From NCBI GenBank assembly GCA_030156535.1, contig JASGMJ010000016.1, positions 79,210 to 143,209 on the forward strand: a DNA stretch of 64,000 nucleotides, read 5' to 3'. The DNA is from Candidatus Sumerlaeota bacterium. Lineage in GTDB: Bacteria > Sumerlaeota > Sumerlaeia > SLMS01 > JAHLLQ01. The notes below the pieces were generated by a model that saw only the letters and a list, made by a program, of their open reading frames with translations, made no database searches and was not told where the DNA came from. The position numbers and the translations under genes were made by a program. Below are positions 1-8,301 of the stretch, one piece after another (position 1 is the stretch's first letter; every line of letters starts with the position of its first letter).

Positions 1-340
1 GCATCAATCGTTGGCCGCCTCCGGCGGGATTATTCCTCCAAGGCAGCGGGTTGTTGGTGCTTGTTGCTTCGGAAGTCTCCTGCCTGCCCCCCGGGATGTT
101 GACAACCCTCTCGACACTCCGGCCACACCACGTCACCAAAGACACCGCCCCCGGGGGGATCAACCCCGTTGTGGAGTTGAGCGGTTCGCGGTTCGTTTTA
201 CGGACATATGGAACGTCAGGACCCCTTCGCCATCGCGCAGAGACCCCCGAAGGGATGATTGAACGCTTGGCAGCAAACAACGCCAACACCATCATCCACC
301 GAACCATGAACGACAAACCAGGAACCACGGCGCCTCCCAC
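1..340. other. Leading stretch without a convincing gene
   Basis: No reading frame here looks like a real protein. The two short overlapping frames on the plus strand are rich in Pro, Arg and Thr, have no recognisable domain and read like translated GC-rich spacer. Positions 301-330 contain runs such as GAACCATGAACGACAAACC that resemble the degenerate ACCACAAACCACGAACG-type spacer repeat at 22303-22320. The window probably starts in a promoter or spacer region upstream of the pseudouridine synthase gene. Confidence 0.5.
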
Positions 341-1357
341 ATGACCGACGACAGCACTCTGGCACGCACTGAAGAACTCATTGTTCCGGCCGATGCCGCA
401 GGCATCCGCCTCGACACGTTCCTCGGCCGCCGCCAAACCGAACACAGCCGTACATTCTTTCAACAACTCATCAAGGACGGCAAGGTGCTCGTCAATGGCG
501 AGATTGCCAAGCGCAGCCACGTTCTTGAGGGGGGCGAGGCCCTTCGCATCCAACTCCCTCCCCCCGAGGATCCCTGGCCCCAGCCCCAGGATCTGCCCAT
601 CGACATTCTCCACGAGGACGACGACATCATTGTCGTCAACAAGGCCGCCGGCATGGTCGTCCACCCTGCGGCGGGCAACCCCGACGGCACGCTCGTCAAC
701 GCGTTGCTGCACCATTGCCCCGATCTTCCGGGCATCAACGGGGTCAAGCGCCCGGGCCTCGTTCACCGGCTCGACCGCGAAACCAGCGGCGCGATGGTCG
801 TCGCCAAGAACGACCGCGCGATGAAGATGCTCTCGGACCAGATTCGCGTGCGCACGATGTCGCGCCTGTACGTGGCGCTTGTGCTCGGCGAACCCGGCTG
901 GACGGAAACCACCATCAACGCTCCGATCGGACGCCACGAAACGCAGCGCATCAAGCGCGCCGTCAATGGCGCCGCGCCCCGCGATGCCGTGACGCACCTG
1001 CGTGTCCTGGCCAGCGCCCACGGCTTCGCCCTCCTGCGCTGCCAGCTCGAAACCGGCCGCACCCACCAGATTCGCGTGCACTGCGACCACGCCGGGCACA
1101 CGATTGCCGGTGACTGGCTCTATGGCGGCGCGGAGGAACGCCTCCTCGAACGCCTGCGCAAAACCCCCTCGCCCGTTCGTTCCGCCTTTGCCAAACTCAA
1201 CCGCCCCTTCCTCCACGCGCGCGTTCTTCGTCTGCGCCACCCGGCCGACAATCAGTGGCACACGTTTGTCGCGCCTTTGCCCGAAGAGCTTATGCGTTTA
1301 CTCTCGACCCTGTTCGCTCCCCTCGACATTGATCAACTCCTTGCCGGGGTTGACTGA
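341..1357 (+). CDS. RluA-family 23S rRNA pseudouridine synthase
   Basis: This 338-residue protein isomerises uridines to pseudouridine in rRNA. An S4 RNA-binding domain spans about residues 20-70 (IRLDTFL to EALRIQL). The RluA catalytic domain follows, with the signature HRLDRETSG in which Asp145 should be the nucleophile, and the later GRTHQIRVH motif is intact. Length and the S4-plus-catalytic layout match RluD/RluC (about 320-340 residues), but sequence alone does not tell me which positions are modified, so no gene symbol is given. The ATG lies in CCCACATGACC without an obvious strong ribosome binding site. The gene stands alone, followed by a repeat-filled spacer. Confidence 0.93.
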   Translation: MTDDSTLARTEELIVPADAAGIRLDTFLGRRQTEHSRTFFQQLIKDGKVLVNGEIAKRSHVLEGGEALRIQLPPPEDPWPQPQDLPIDILHEDDDIIVVNKAAGMVVHPAAGNPDGTLVNALLHHCPDLPGINGVKRPGLVHRLDRETSGAMVVAKNDRAMKMLSDQIRVRTMSRLYVALVLGEPGWTETTINAPIGRHETQRIKRAVNGAAPRDAVTHLRVLASAHGFALLRCQLETGRTHQIRVHCDHAGHTIAGDWLYGGAEERLLERLRKTPSPVRSAFAKLNRPFLHARVLRLRHPADNQWHTFVAPLPEELMRLLSTLFAPLDIDQLLAGVD

Positions 1358-1399
1358 GCAGAACGTTCTCAAAGGGGCGTGCTCCTTGTGCCATTCGTT

Positions 1400-1552
1400 C
1401 AGTCGTCCCTGTCGGGACTCCGGTTTTTTGGGCGCGTGGGTTCCCAGCACTGAAGTGCTGGGCTACGATCAGTCGTCCCTACGGGACTCTCTGATGAAGG
1501 AAGAGACTCTGTGATGAACTCAGGGACTCTGTGATGGAAGCACGGCACTCTC
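1400..1552. repeat. Dispersed GTCCCT-CGGGAC repeat, hairpin and 20-bp tandem repeat
   Basis: Two units of CAGTCGTCCCT(GT/A)CGGGACTC lie at 1400-1420 and 1470-1489. Between them is a perfect hairpin, CCCAGCACT/AGTGCTGGG, at 1443-1462. Directly after come about three and a half tandem copies with a 20-bp period, marked by GACTCT at 1485, 1505 and 1525 and a degenerate copy near 1546, each followed by a TGATG-like core. The hairpin may also act as a terminator for the pseudouridine synthase gene. A related array is at 6155-6250. Confidence 0.75.
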
Positions 1553-1565
1553 GGAGCGCACGCAC

Positions 1566-3110
1566 GTGAAAGTTGTCGTCGACAAGAACCTTGAAGGCGC
1601 ACACGTCATCGTTGTCGGCTCGGGGATTGCGGGTCTGAGCGCCGCCATCGCCCTGTCCGCACGCGGGGCACGCGTGCGCGTTCTCGAACGCGCCGCCGAC
1701 CCCGGGGGGCGCTGGGCGCCACTCGAAGCCGACGGCTTTGCCACGACCCTCGCCGATCCCATCGTCACCCAGCCCCATGTGCTCGGCCAGCTCTTCGCCC
1801 TCGCCAACCTGCGCCTCAGCGATTTCCTCGAATTCCGCGCCGTCGATCCCTTCCTGCGCCTCGTGTTTGCCGATGGTGCGACCTTCGACGTGCACGCCGA
1901 GCGCGAAGCCTTCGCCGCCGAAGTGGCGCTTTCTTCCGACGCCGAAGCGGAACGCCTCGGGCGTCTGTGGCCGCGCTGGGAGAAGAGCGCCCACAACGCC
2001 GCCGAGACCGTCTTCACTGTTCCGGGCGAGGGAAACGCCCTCTTTCGCCGACTGCTTGCGTTTCCGGCGGGCTGGCCGCTCGCCGCCGCCGCCCTCACGC
2101 CGTGGCGCGGCCCGCGCTTCTCCCCGCACCACTTTCCGAAAGCCCCGCTCCCCGCTGTTTTCGATGCGCTCGCCCATTCCTGGGGAGCCACTGCCGGCCG
2201 GGCTGCTCCGCAGTTTCGCGTCGCCCTGCTCAACGACCTGCTCCACGGCGCGTGGGTTCCCACCGCCGGGCCCCGCGCCGTCCTCGACGCCCTGCTGCGC
2301 GTCTGCCAGCTCAACGGCATCCGTATCGTCACCGGCGCGTGCGTCAGGAGCCTGAACATCGAGAACGGCGTCGTGCGCCACGTTGCGGGCGACGGCTTCA
2401 AGACGCTGCGGGCGGACATCGTCATCAGCACCATCGGCATCGCCGAGACGCTGGAAACGCTCGTCCCCGCCTGCGAGGATCGCACGCGCGCCCTGCGGCG
2501 TTTGCGCCGCCAACGGCCGTCGCGCTCGGCGTTCCTGCTCTTCCTGCGCTGCCGCCGCCGCTGGCCGCTGTTCGACGAAACGCCGCGCCTGCTGCTCGTT
2601 CCCGGGGAACGTCTGGAAATGAACCGCCAGATCGACCATTGGCGCGTTCCCGCCGCCAAGCCCCCGATCCTTGTCACCAATTTGTCCGCGCTCAACGGCA
2701 CGGAGGATGGCGAAACGCTCCTGCGTCTCGATGTGCCGATGCCGCCGGTCTCGGACCGCTTCCGCTGGTCGCCGGAAACGATCAGTGCCGAGCGCGCGCG
2801 TCTGCTGCTGCGTCTGGAACAACACGGCGCCGATGGCCTCACCGATTCCATCATGGCCGAGGCGGTTCTTTCTCCCGCGGACGTTGCCGCCCGTTTGGGC
2901 GGAGGCGACGGCGCGCTCTTCGGTCCGTCCGCCCATCGCCTCAACGGCTGGCTGACCCGTCCCGCGCAGCAATCCTCCGAGTTCCGCGGCTTGTTCTTCG
3001 CCGGTGTTGATGCTCATCCCGGTCCCGGGCTTCCGCATCAGGTTCTCGGCGGGATGCTCGCCGCCGAGCGCGCCGCCGATGCCTGGCAACAATCGCCCCC
3101 GCTGGAGTAA
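1566..3110 (+). CDS. FAD-dependent amine oxidase / phytoene desaturase-like oxidoreductase
   Basis: This is a 514-residue flavoprotein. The ADP-binding fold is clear near the N terminus, with VVGSGIAGLSAA at about residues 16-27, the acidic VRVLER end of the second strand and PGGRW, the CrtI/amine-oxidase style of dinucleotide binding. The C-terminal FAGVDAHPGPG with GGMLAAERAA matches the FAD-closing motif of carotenoid desaturases and related oxidases. The substrate is not evident, and no carotenoid synthase is nearby. The chosen start is the GTG at 1566 just after the tandem repeat; it leaves about 13 residues before the first strand, as in relatives. Its neighbour, photolyase, follows after 56 bases on the same strand. 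Confidence 0.85.
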   Translation: MKVVVDKNLEGAHVIVVGSGIAGLSAAIALSARGARVRVLERAADPGGRWAPLEADGFATTLADPIVTQPHVLGQLFALANLRLSDFLEFRAVDPFLRLVFADGATFDVHAEREAFAAEVALSSDAEAERLGRLWPRWEKSAHNAAETVFTVPGEGNALFRRLLAFPAGWPLAAAALTPWRGPRFSPHHFPKAPLPAVFDALAHSWGATAGRAAPQFRVALLNDLLHGAWVPTAGPRAVLDALLRVCQLNGIRIVTGACVRSLNIENGVVRHVAGDGFKTLRADIVISTIGIAETLETLVPACEDRTRALRRLRRQRPSRSAFLLFLRCRRRWPLFDETPRLLLVPGERLEMNRQIDHWRVPAAKPPILVTNLSALNGTEDGETLLRLDVPMPPVSDRFRWSPETISAERARLLLRLEQHGADGLTDSIMAEAVLSPADVAARLGGGDGALFGPSAHRLNGWLTRPAQQSSEFRGLFFAGVDAHPGPGLPHQVLGGMLAAERAADAWQQSPPLE

Positions 3111-3166
3111 GAGGAACCGGTCTTGCTCTCACCATCGGGCAACCCCATGCGCGAGCCGCTCTCCTC

Positions 3167-4600
3167 ATGCCAACACTCTCCCCCATCATTGTCTGGTTCC
3201 GCCGCGATTTGCGCCTGGCCGACAATCCGGCACTGCGCGAGGCCGTTGATCGCGGTGCTCCCGTCGTTCCCGTCTACATCCACGCACCAGAGGAGGAAGC
3301 CCCTTGGAGTCCCGGCGGCGCGTCGCAATGGTGGCTGCATCACGCTCTCGCTCGCCTGGCCGAGAGTCTGGAGCAACGCGGTTCGCGCCTGATCGTGCGG
3401 CGCGGGCCGAGCGAAAAGGCCCTGCTGGATCTTGCCCGCGAAACCGGCGCCACCGCCGTTTGCTGGAACCGCCTGTACGATCCGGGAACGCTGGAACGCG
3501 ACAAGGCCGTCAAGCTCGCCCTGCGCGCATCGGGCATCGAGGCCTTCTCGCGCAACGCGGCGCTGCTCTTTGAACCGTGGACGATCCAGACGGGCACCGG
3601 CGATCCGTACAAGGTCTTCACGCCCTTCTGGCGCCGCTGTCTTCAGGAAACCCCGCCGCCGCATCCCATCGCCAAACCCCACCGCGTTCCCGCGCCCGCC
3701 GCGTGGCCCGAATCCGTTCCGCTCGGGGAGCTTGGCCTGCTTCCCGCCATCAAGTGGGACGCCGGGTTTTGCGACGCGTGGACGCCGGGCGAGGACGGCG
3801 CGCACGCCAGCCTGCGGCGCTTTGCAGGTGAGCACGCCGCCGCCTATGGAAACACGCGCAACCGCCCCGACCTCGCGGGAACGTCGCGCCTCTCGCCCCA
3901 TTTGCACTTCGGCGAAATCGGCCCGCGCCAGGTCTGGCACACCGTCGCGCGTGACGGTCCGCTCTCCGAAGGAGTCCGCACGTTCCTCGCGGAAATCGGC
4001 TGGCGCGAGTTCGCGCACCATCTGCTCTTTCACTACCCGCGCACCACACACGAGCCACTCCGTCCCGAATTTTCGGCGTTCCCGTGGCGTACCGCCGAAC
4101 GCGATCTCGCCGCGTGGCAGCAGGGGCGCACGGGCTACCCCATCGTCGATGCCGGAATGCGCGAGCTGTGGGCGACCGGATGGATGCACAACCGCGTGCG
4201 CATGATCGTCGCGTCGTTTCTCGTGAAGCACCTGCTGCTGCCGTGGAACGATGGCGCCGCATGGTTCTGGGACACGCTCGTCGATGCCGACCTCGCTGCG
4301 AACACGCTCGGTTGGCAATGGAGCGCCGGATGCGGCGCCGATGCGGCGCCGTACTTCCGCGTGTTCAATCCCATTTTGCAGGGCGCGAAGTTCGATCCGA
4401 AGGGCGAGTACGTTCGCCGCTGGGTGCCCGAGATCGCGGCGCTGCCGGGCAGGCATCTGTTTGCTCCGTGGGAGGCCCCGGCCGGCGTGCTGGACGAAGC
4501 GCGCGTGCGGCTCGGCACGACCTATCCGCATCCGCTCGTCGAGCACCCGGAAGGCCGCGCCCGCGCCCTCGCCGCGTTCGAGACGATCAGAAAGAACTGA
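3167..4600 (+). CDS. phrB: Deoxyribodipyrimidine photolyase (class I)
   Basis: This 477-residue enzyme uses blue light to split cyclobutane pyrimidine dimers. The N-terminal photolyase/antenna domain starts with WFRRDLRLADNPAL. The FAD-binding catalytic half carries TSRLSPHLHFGEI, the GYPIVDAGMREL helix, WMHNRVRM and the conserved LGWQW and VFNP elements. All are standard for class I CPD photolyases of about 470 residues. Cryptochrome-like function cannot be excluded from sequence alone, but the full catalytic region favours repair. The ATG at 3167 gives the family's usual N terminus. The gene runs toward the convergent mgtE gene, whose stop lies 13 bases away. Confidence 0.95.
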   Translation: MPTLSPIIVWFRRDLRLADNPALREAVDRGAPVVPVYIHAPEEEAPWSPGGASQWWLHHALARLAESLEQRGSRLIVRRGPSEKALLDLARETGATAVCWNRLYDPGTLERDKAVKLALRASGIEAFSRNAALLFEPWTIQTGTGDPYKVFTPFWRRCLQETPPPHPIAKPHRVPAPAAWPESVPLGELGLLPAIKWDAGFCDAWTPGEDGAHASLRRFAGEHAAAYGNTRNRPDLAGTSRLSPHLHFGEIGPRQVWHTVARDGPLSEGVRTFLAEIGWREFAHHLLFHYPRTTHEPLRPEFSAFPWRTAERDLAAWQQGRTGYPIVDAGMRELWATGWMHNRVRMIVASFLVKHLLLPWNDGAAWFWDTLVDADLAANTLGWQWSAGCGADAAPYFRVFNPILQGAKFDPKGEYVRRWVPEIAALPGRHLFAPWEAPAGVLDEARVRLGTTYPHPLVEHPEGRARALAAFETIRKN

Positions 4601-4612
4601 GCGGCCAGCCGC

Positions 4613-6061
4613 TCAATCCGCCAGGATGGCCATGCTGATCTGGAGGTAGATGAACAGGCCGACGACGTCCATCATCGTGCTGATGAAGGGGCCGGACATC
4701 AACGCGGGGTCCATGTTCACTTTCTTGAAGAGCAACGGCAGCAGCGTGCCGAACATGTTGGAAATCACGACGATGCTGGAAAGGCCGATGGAAACGCACA
4801 GCGCGATGCCGTGCTGCCCGGGTGCAACGAGCGAAACGAGTGGCAGCGCGAGAAGGCCGAGTGGCAGCGAGAGCATGAGGCTGATGGCGAATTCGCGCCG
4901 CAGGATCGGCCACAAGTCGGACAGGCTGACCTCGCCCGTGGCGATGGCGCGGATGACGAGTGCGGCGGACTGCGTGCCTGTGTTCCCCCCCGTCGCGATC
5001 ATCACGGGCAGAAAGAGCGCGAGAGCGATCTGGGCCTGGAGAAAATTCTCGTAGCCGCTGAGCAGCAGCGCGCCGCCCGTCTCGGCAACGAGCAGCGCGG
5101 CGAGCCAGACGATGCGGCGCTTCACCAGGTCCCACGGTCTCTCCGTAACGTAGGATTCCTCCGTCGGGATGACGGCGGCCTGGAGCTGCACGTCCTCGTT
5201 GTGCTCCTGCTCGACGATGTCCATGATGTCGTCGAAGGTGACGATGCCGAGCAGCTTGTTGTCGCGATCGACAACGGGGAGAGCGATGACGTCGTACTTG
5301 CGAAAGAGATCGGCGGCTTCTTCCTGGTCCGTCGTGGCGGAGATGGAGATGGCGGATTCGTGCATGACGTCGGCGACGGTGGCATCGAGCGGAGAGGTAA
5401 CGAGTTCGCGAAGACTGACGTAGCCGAGCAGATGGCGGTCGTTGTCGATCACATAGAGCGCGTAGACCGTTTCGCGGTTCATCCCGATGCGGCGGATTTT
5501 GGCGAGGGACTGCTCGACGGTCATTTTGGGTTTCAGGTAGATGTAGTCGGGCGTCATGAAACGGCCGACGGACTCCTCGGGATAGTTGAGGAGCATCTGG
5601 GCGACCTGGCGCTCTTCGGGCGAGAGCATCAGGATGAGGCGCTGTGCGGCCTTGGGGGGGAGTTCTTCGAGGAGCTGGGTGCGATCGTCGGCCGACATCT
5701 CTTCGAGGATGTGGCGGAGGGTTTCGCTGCGCAGCGATTCGAGCAGGGCCTGTTGCTCGGGGAATTCGAGGTACTCGAAGACCTCGGTGGCAACGTCCTT
5801 GGAGAGCAGGCGGAAGACGACGACGAGATCGGAGGCCTCGAGGTCGGAGATCAGTTCGGCGAGGTCGACAACAGGGAGTTCGCTCAGGGTCTCCTTGAGC
5901 GGGCGGAACTGACGGTTCCGGACGTATTCCTCGATTTCGGGTAAGAGAAGGCGACCGAGCATCGGGAGGCCCGCCGTCGAGGGGGAGTGGCTGGTTCGGA
6001 GTTGGTCATCTTCCGGGCCAGGGGGCAAGTCGGCCGGAAGATTGTCCGGCTGCCCGAGCAT
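4613..6061 (-). CDS. mgtE: Magnesium channel/transporter MgtE
   Basis: This 482-residue inner-membrane Mg2+ channel has three standard parts. The MgtE N superhelical domain (about residues 35-140) is rich in leucine and acidic residues, with LEEMSADDRTQLLEELP. A CBS pair (about 145-275) includes MTPDYIYLKP and VVDRDNKLLGIVTFDDIMD. About five C-terminal transmembrane helices include the GGNTGTQSA pore segment. The domains sense cytosolic Mg2+ and gate the pore in characterised homologues. The first methionine gives a roughly 33-residue Pro-rich leader; a second ATG at 5962 would give a more typical N terminus, and neither has a strong ribosome binding site. I see no M-box riboswitch upstream; that space holds repeats. 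Confidence 0.94.
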   Translation of the reverse strand: MLGQPDNLPADLPPGPEDDQLRTSHSPSTAGLPMLGRLLLPEIEEYVRNRQFRPLKETLSELPVVDLAELISDLEASDLVVVFRLLSKDVATEVFEYLEFPEQQALLESLRSETLRHILEEMSADDRTQLLEELPPKAAQRLILMLSPEERQVAQMLLNYPEESVGRFMTPDYIYLKPKMTVEQSLAKIRRIGMNRETVYALYVIDNDRHLLGYVSLRELVTSPLDATVADVMHESAISISATTDQEEAADLFRKYDVIALPVVDRDNKLLGIVTFDDIMDIVEQEHNEDVQLQAAVIPTEESYVTERPWDLVKRRIVWLAALLVAETGGALLLSGYENFLQAQIALALFLPVMIATGGNTGTQSAALVIRAIATGEVSLSDLWPILRREFAISLMLSLPLGLLALPLVSLVAPGQHGIALCVSIGLSSIVVISNMFGTLLPLLFKKVNMDPALMSGPFISTMMDVVGLFIYLQISMAILAD

Positions 6062-6154
6062 GGGAGGGGAAGAGGCAGCGGATGGTCAAGATGAAGGACG
6101 GCAAAGGTTGAGGCAGGGGTGCATCTCGCGGATTCGGTGGGGGAAGGCGTGGTG

Positions 6155-6250
6155 GCGTCCCTCCGGGACGCGAAATCATTGGGCGTCCTACCCGGCACTG
6201 CCCTTCGGGACGGCAACGGGCTATTCAGCTGCCATCCCTGTCGGGACGGG
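6155..6250. repeat. Second copy of the GTCCCT-CGGGAC repeat family
   Basis: A perfect palindrome, GCGTCCC-TCC-GGGACGC, lies at 6155-6171. It is followed by CCTACCCGGCACTGCCCTTC, CGGGACGGCAACGGGCTATT and CCCTGTCGGGACGG. The order (palindrome, CTA, hairpin, GGGCTA, GTCCCT-CGGGAC) parallels the array at 1400-1489. This lies in the gap between divergent mgtE and the BamE-like gene. It is the main reason not to accept a longer upstream start for the latter. Confidence 0.65.
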
Positions 6251-6340
6251 CGTCGGGATGAAGGCGAAACGGAAAACCGAAGACTTCTCCCCGCGATCTT
6301 CCCGTTGCCCGGAGGACGGCGGGCGCGGATCGTGGCGCCC

Positions 6341-6916
6341 ATGTACAAGTCCGGTTCCAATGTCTCCAGGCAGTCCCCGCCGACCGGCCGTTCCACGGGC
6401 CGCAAGATCGCCATCGGTTGCGGCATTGTGGTGCTGGCGGGGTGTGTGGTGGGGATGCTGCTGGCGGTGGCGGCGATGTTTCTGCCCGGAGCGGCCAGCG
6501 TGGAATTGCCGGCGGGGATTTCCCTGCCCGGCCTGCAAACGCCCGCGCCCTCGCCCACTCCCGCGCAGGACGTCGTCATCACAAACGAGAACATCAACGA
6601 GCTGCTCGGCCGCGAAGTCGTTCCGGAAGAGGAGGCGGGAACGGTGAAGCTGCTGCCATCGGGGGGAGTGACCCTGGACGTTGGAATGACCGAGCAGCAG
6701 GTGCGCGACATTCTGGGCCGCCCGAAGTCCATCCAGCGAGTGGCGACCAACGAGCCCGAACGCACGGGCGGCATGGTGTCGTGGATCTACGAGCGGGAAA
6801 CCGTGATGAATGGCAAGAGGACGTCTCGGACGGTGACCGTCGTTTTCCGCGACGGCGTGATGATCGACGTCGTTGGGCTGCAGCGGCTCGATGCTCCGGC
6901 CGGGACGGGAAGTTGA
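6341..6916 (+). CDS. Membrane-anchored protein with SmpA/OmlA (BamE)-like domain
   Basis: This 191-residue protein has a short cytoplasmic N terminus, one transmembrane helix at about residues 26-47 (IGCGIVVLAGCVVGMLL) and a Pro-rich linker. The C-terminal domain has the pattern VGMTEQQVRDILGRP, then SWIYERE, then VTVVFRDGVM. That succession (Gly-Met, QVRxxLGxP, W-x-Y) resembles the SmpA/OmlA fold found in BamE and many small envelope proteins. The family assignment is inference and the role is unknown. The ATG at 6341 is preferred because everything upstream is repeat sequence. The gene starts a co-directional run ending with two glycosyltransferases. Confidence 0.6.
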   Translation: MYKSGSNVSRQSPPTGRSTGRKIAIGCGIVVLAGCVVGMLLAVAAMFLPGAASVELPAGISLPGLQTPAPSPTPAQDVVITNENINELLGREVVPEEEAGTVKLLPSGGVTLDVGMTEQQVRDILGRPKSIQRVATNEPERTGGMVSWIYERETVMNGKRTSRTVTVVFRDGVMIDVVGLQRLDAPAGTGS

Positions 6917-7012
6917 AGAGCGTCCTGGCGGGCAACGCCCTCTTGACGCTTTGGCCCGCCACCGCAATCCTTGCCTCCAGACGCATCCCACTCCCGCGTC
7001 ACGAGGCTCCGC

Positions 7013-7336
7013 GTGAATCATGAGCAAAAGATCGAGCAGCTCGAGAAGTTGCTCGCCATTGAGTCCGAAGCGAACGATCCGCTGACGCACTTCCTGCTCG
7101 GCCGCGAGTATCTGGAGGCGGAGCGGCCGGCCGATGCCGTCGGCGCGTTCGAGCGCTGCATCGCGCTGAACCCGCACTACACCGCCGCGTATCGCTTTCT
7201 TGGCGACAGCCACCGCGCGTTCGGCGCCAACGCCCACGCCCGCGAGGCGTACGAAATCGGCATCGGCGTTGCGAGCGAAACGGGCGACATGCAGGCCGGC
7301 AAGGAAATGCAGGCGCTCCTTCGCAGGCTTGAGTGA
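7013..7336 (+). CDS. Small tetratricopeptide-repeat protein
   Basis: This protein is about 107 residues from the GTG at 7013; an upstream TTG at 6971 would add 14 residues. After a short coiled N terminus (HEQKIEQLEKLLA) there are two to three TPR-like helix pairs: THFLLGREYLEAERPADAVG, then AFERCIALNPHYTAAYRFLG and DSHRAFGANAHAREAYEIG. Such small TPR proteins act as protein-binding scaffolds, and the partner is unknown. It ends at 7336, where its stop overlaps the possible GTG start of the glycosyltransferase by four bases. The two are therefore probably translated together. Confidence 0.7.
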   Translation: MNHEQKIEQLEKLLAIESEANDPLTHFLLGREYLEAERPADAVGAFERCIALNPHYTAAYRFLGDSHRAFGANAHAREAYEIGIGVASETGDMQAGKEMQALLRRLE

Positions 7337-8301
7337 ATCCCATGCAGCCCATCGGCCTTTCCGTCGTCATTCCGATTTTCAACGAGCAGGAGAACCTGCG
7401 GCCGCTCGCCACGCGGTTGCGCCGCTCGCTCGACGCAACGGGCGAATCGTGGGAAGTGATTTTCGTCAACGACGCCAGCCGCGACGACTCGCTCGCGCTG
7501 ATGCGGCGCCTCAGCGCGAAGGACCCGCGTTTCCGCGCCGTCAGCCTCTCGCGCAACTTCGGCCACCAGACGGCCATCACCGCCGGCATGGCCCACGCCC
7601 GCGGCCAGGCCGTTGTCCTGATGGACGGCGACTTGCAGGATCCCCCGGAAGTCGTTCCCCAACTGCTGGAAAAAATGAAGAGCGGCCGCTGGGACGTCGT
7701 CTTTGCCGTGCGCCGCAAGCGCAAGGAACCCGCTGCGATCCGCTTCCTCTACTTTGCCTTCTATCGTCTGCTGCGCCGCATGTCGAGCGTCGACATCCCG
7801 CTCGACAGTGGCGACTTCTGCATCATGAGCCGCCGCGTCGCCGATACGCTCAACCGACTCCCCGAGCGCAATCGCTTCGTGCGCGGCCTGCGTTCCTGGG
7901 TGGGGTTTCGCCAGACGGGGATGGAGTACGAACGGGCGGCGCGCCACGCGGGCTCGCCCAAGTACACGCTCAAGTCGCTCGTCAAGCTGGCCTTCGACGG
8001 CATCTTTTCGTTCTCGTACCTGCCGCTGCGGTTGAGCACCACGCTGGGCCTTGTCGTCTCGGTGCTCGGGTTGCTGTACGCGGCGTTCGTTGTGCTGGCG
8101 CGGGTGCTCGGCGCGTACCAGCAGATCCCCGGCTGGACGACGGTGGTCGTTGCGGTGCTTGTGCTCGGGGGCGTGCAGCTCGTGATGCTCGGGCTCGTTG
8201 GCGAGTACATGGGCCGCGTTTACGATGAAATCAAGGGGCGGCCTTCGTACCTTGTGGACGAGCTGATCGGCTTTGACGATGCGCCGCGGCGGGCCGAATG
8301 A
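7333..8301 (+). CDS. Family 2 glycosyltransferase, polyprenyl-phosphate type (DPM1/ArnC/GtrB-like)
   Basis: This protein is 322 residues (319 if the ATG at 7342 is used). The GT-A nucleotide-binding motifs are textbook: VVIPIFNEQENL at the N terminus, VNDASRDDS, and LMDGDLQDPPE with the metal-binding acidic residues. Two C-terminal transmembrane helices (about residues 235-295, LGLVVSVLGLLYAAFVV and VVVAVLVLGGVQLVMLG) and the tail GEYMGRVYDE place it with enzymes that transfer a sugar from a nucleotide donor to undecaprenyl or dolichyl phosphate. The product would feed membrane GT39/GT87-type enzymes, several of which are in this window. Sugar specificity is not visible. Confidence 0.9.
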   Translation: MNPMQPIGLSVVIPIFNEQENLRPLATRLRRSLDATGESWEVIFVNDASRDDSLALMRRLSAKDPRFRAVSLSRNFGHQTAITAGMAHARGQAVVLMDGDLQDPPEVVPQLLEKMKSGRWDVVFAVRRKRKEPAAIRFLYFAFYRLLRRMSSVDIPLDSGDFCIMSRRVADTLNRLPERNRFVRGLRSWVGFRQTGMEYERAARHAGSPKYTLKSLVKLAFDGIFSFSYLPLRLSTTLGLVVSVLGLLYAAFVVLARVLGAYQQIPGWTTVVVAVLVLGGVQLVMLGLVGEYMGRVYDEIKGRPSYLVDELIGFDDAPRRAE

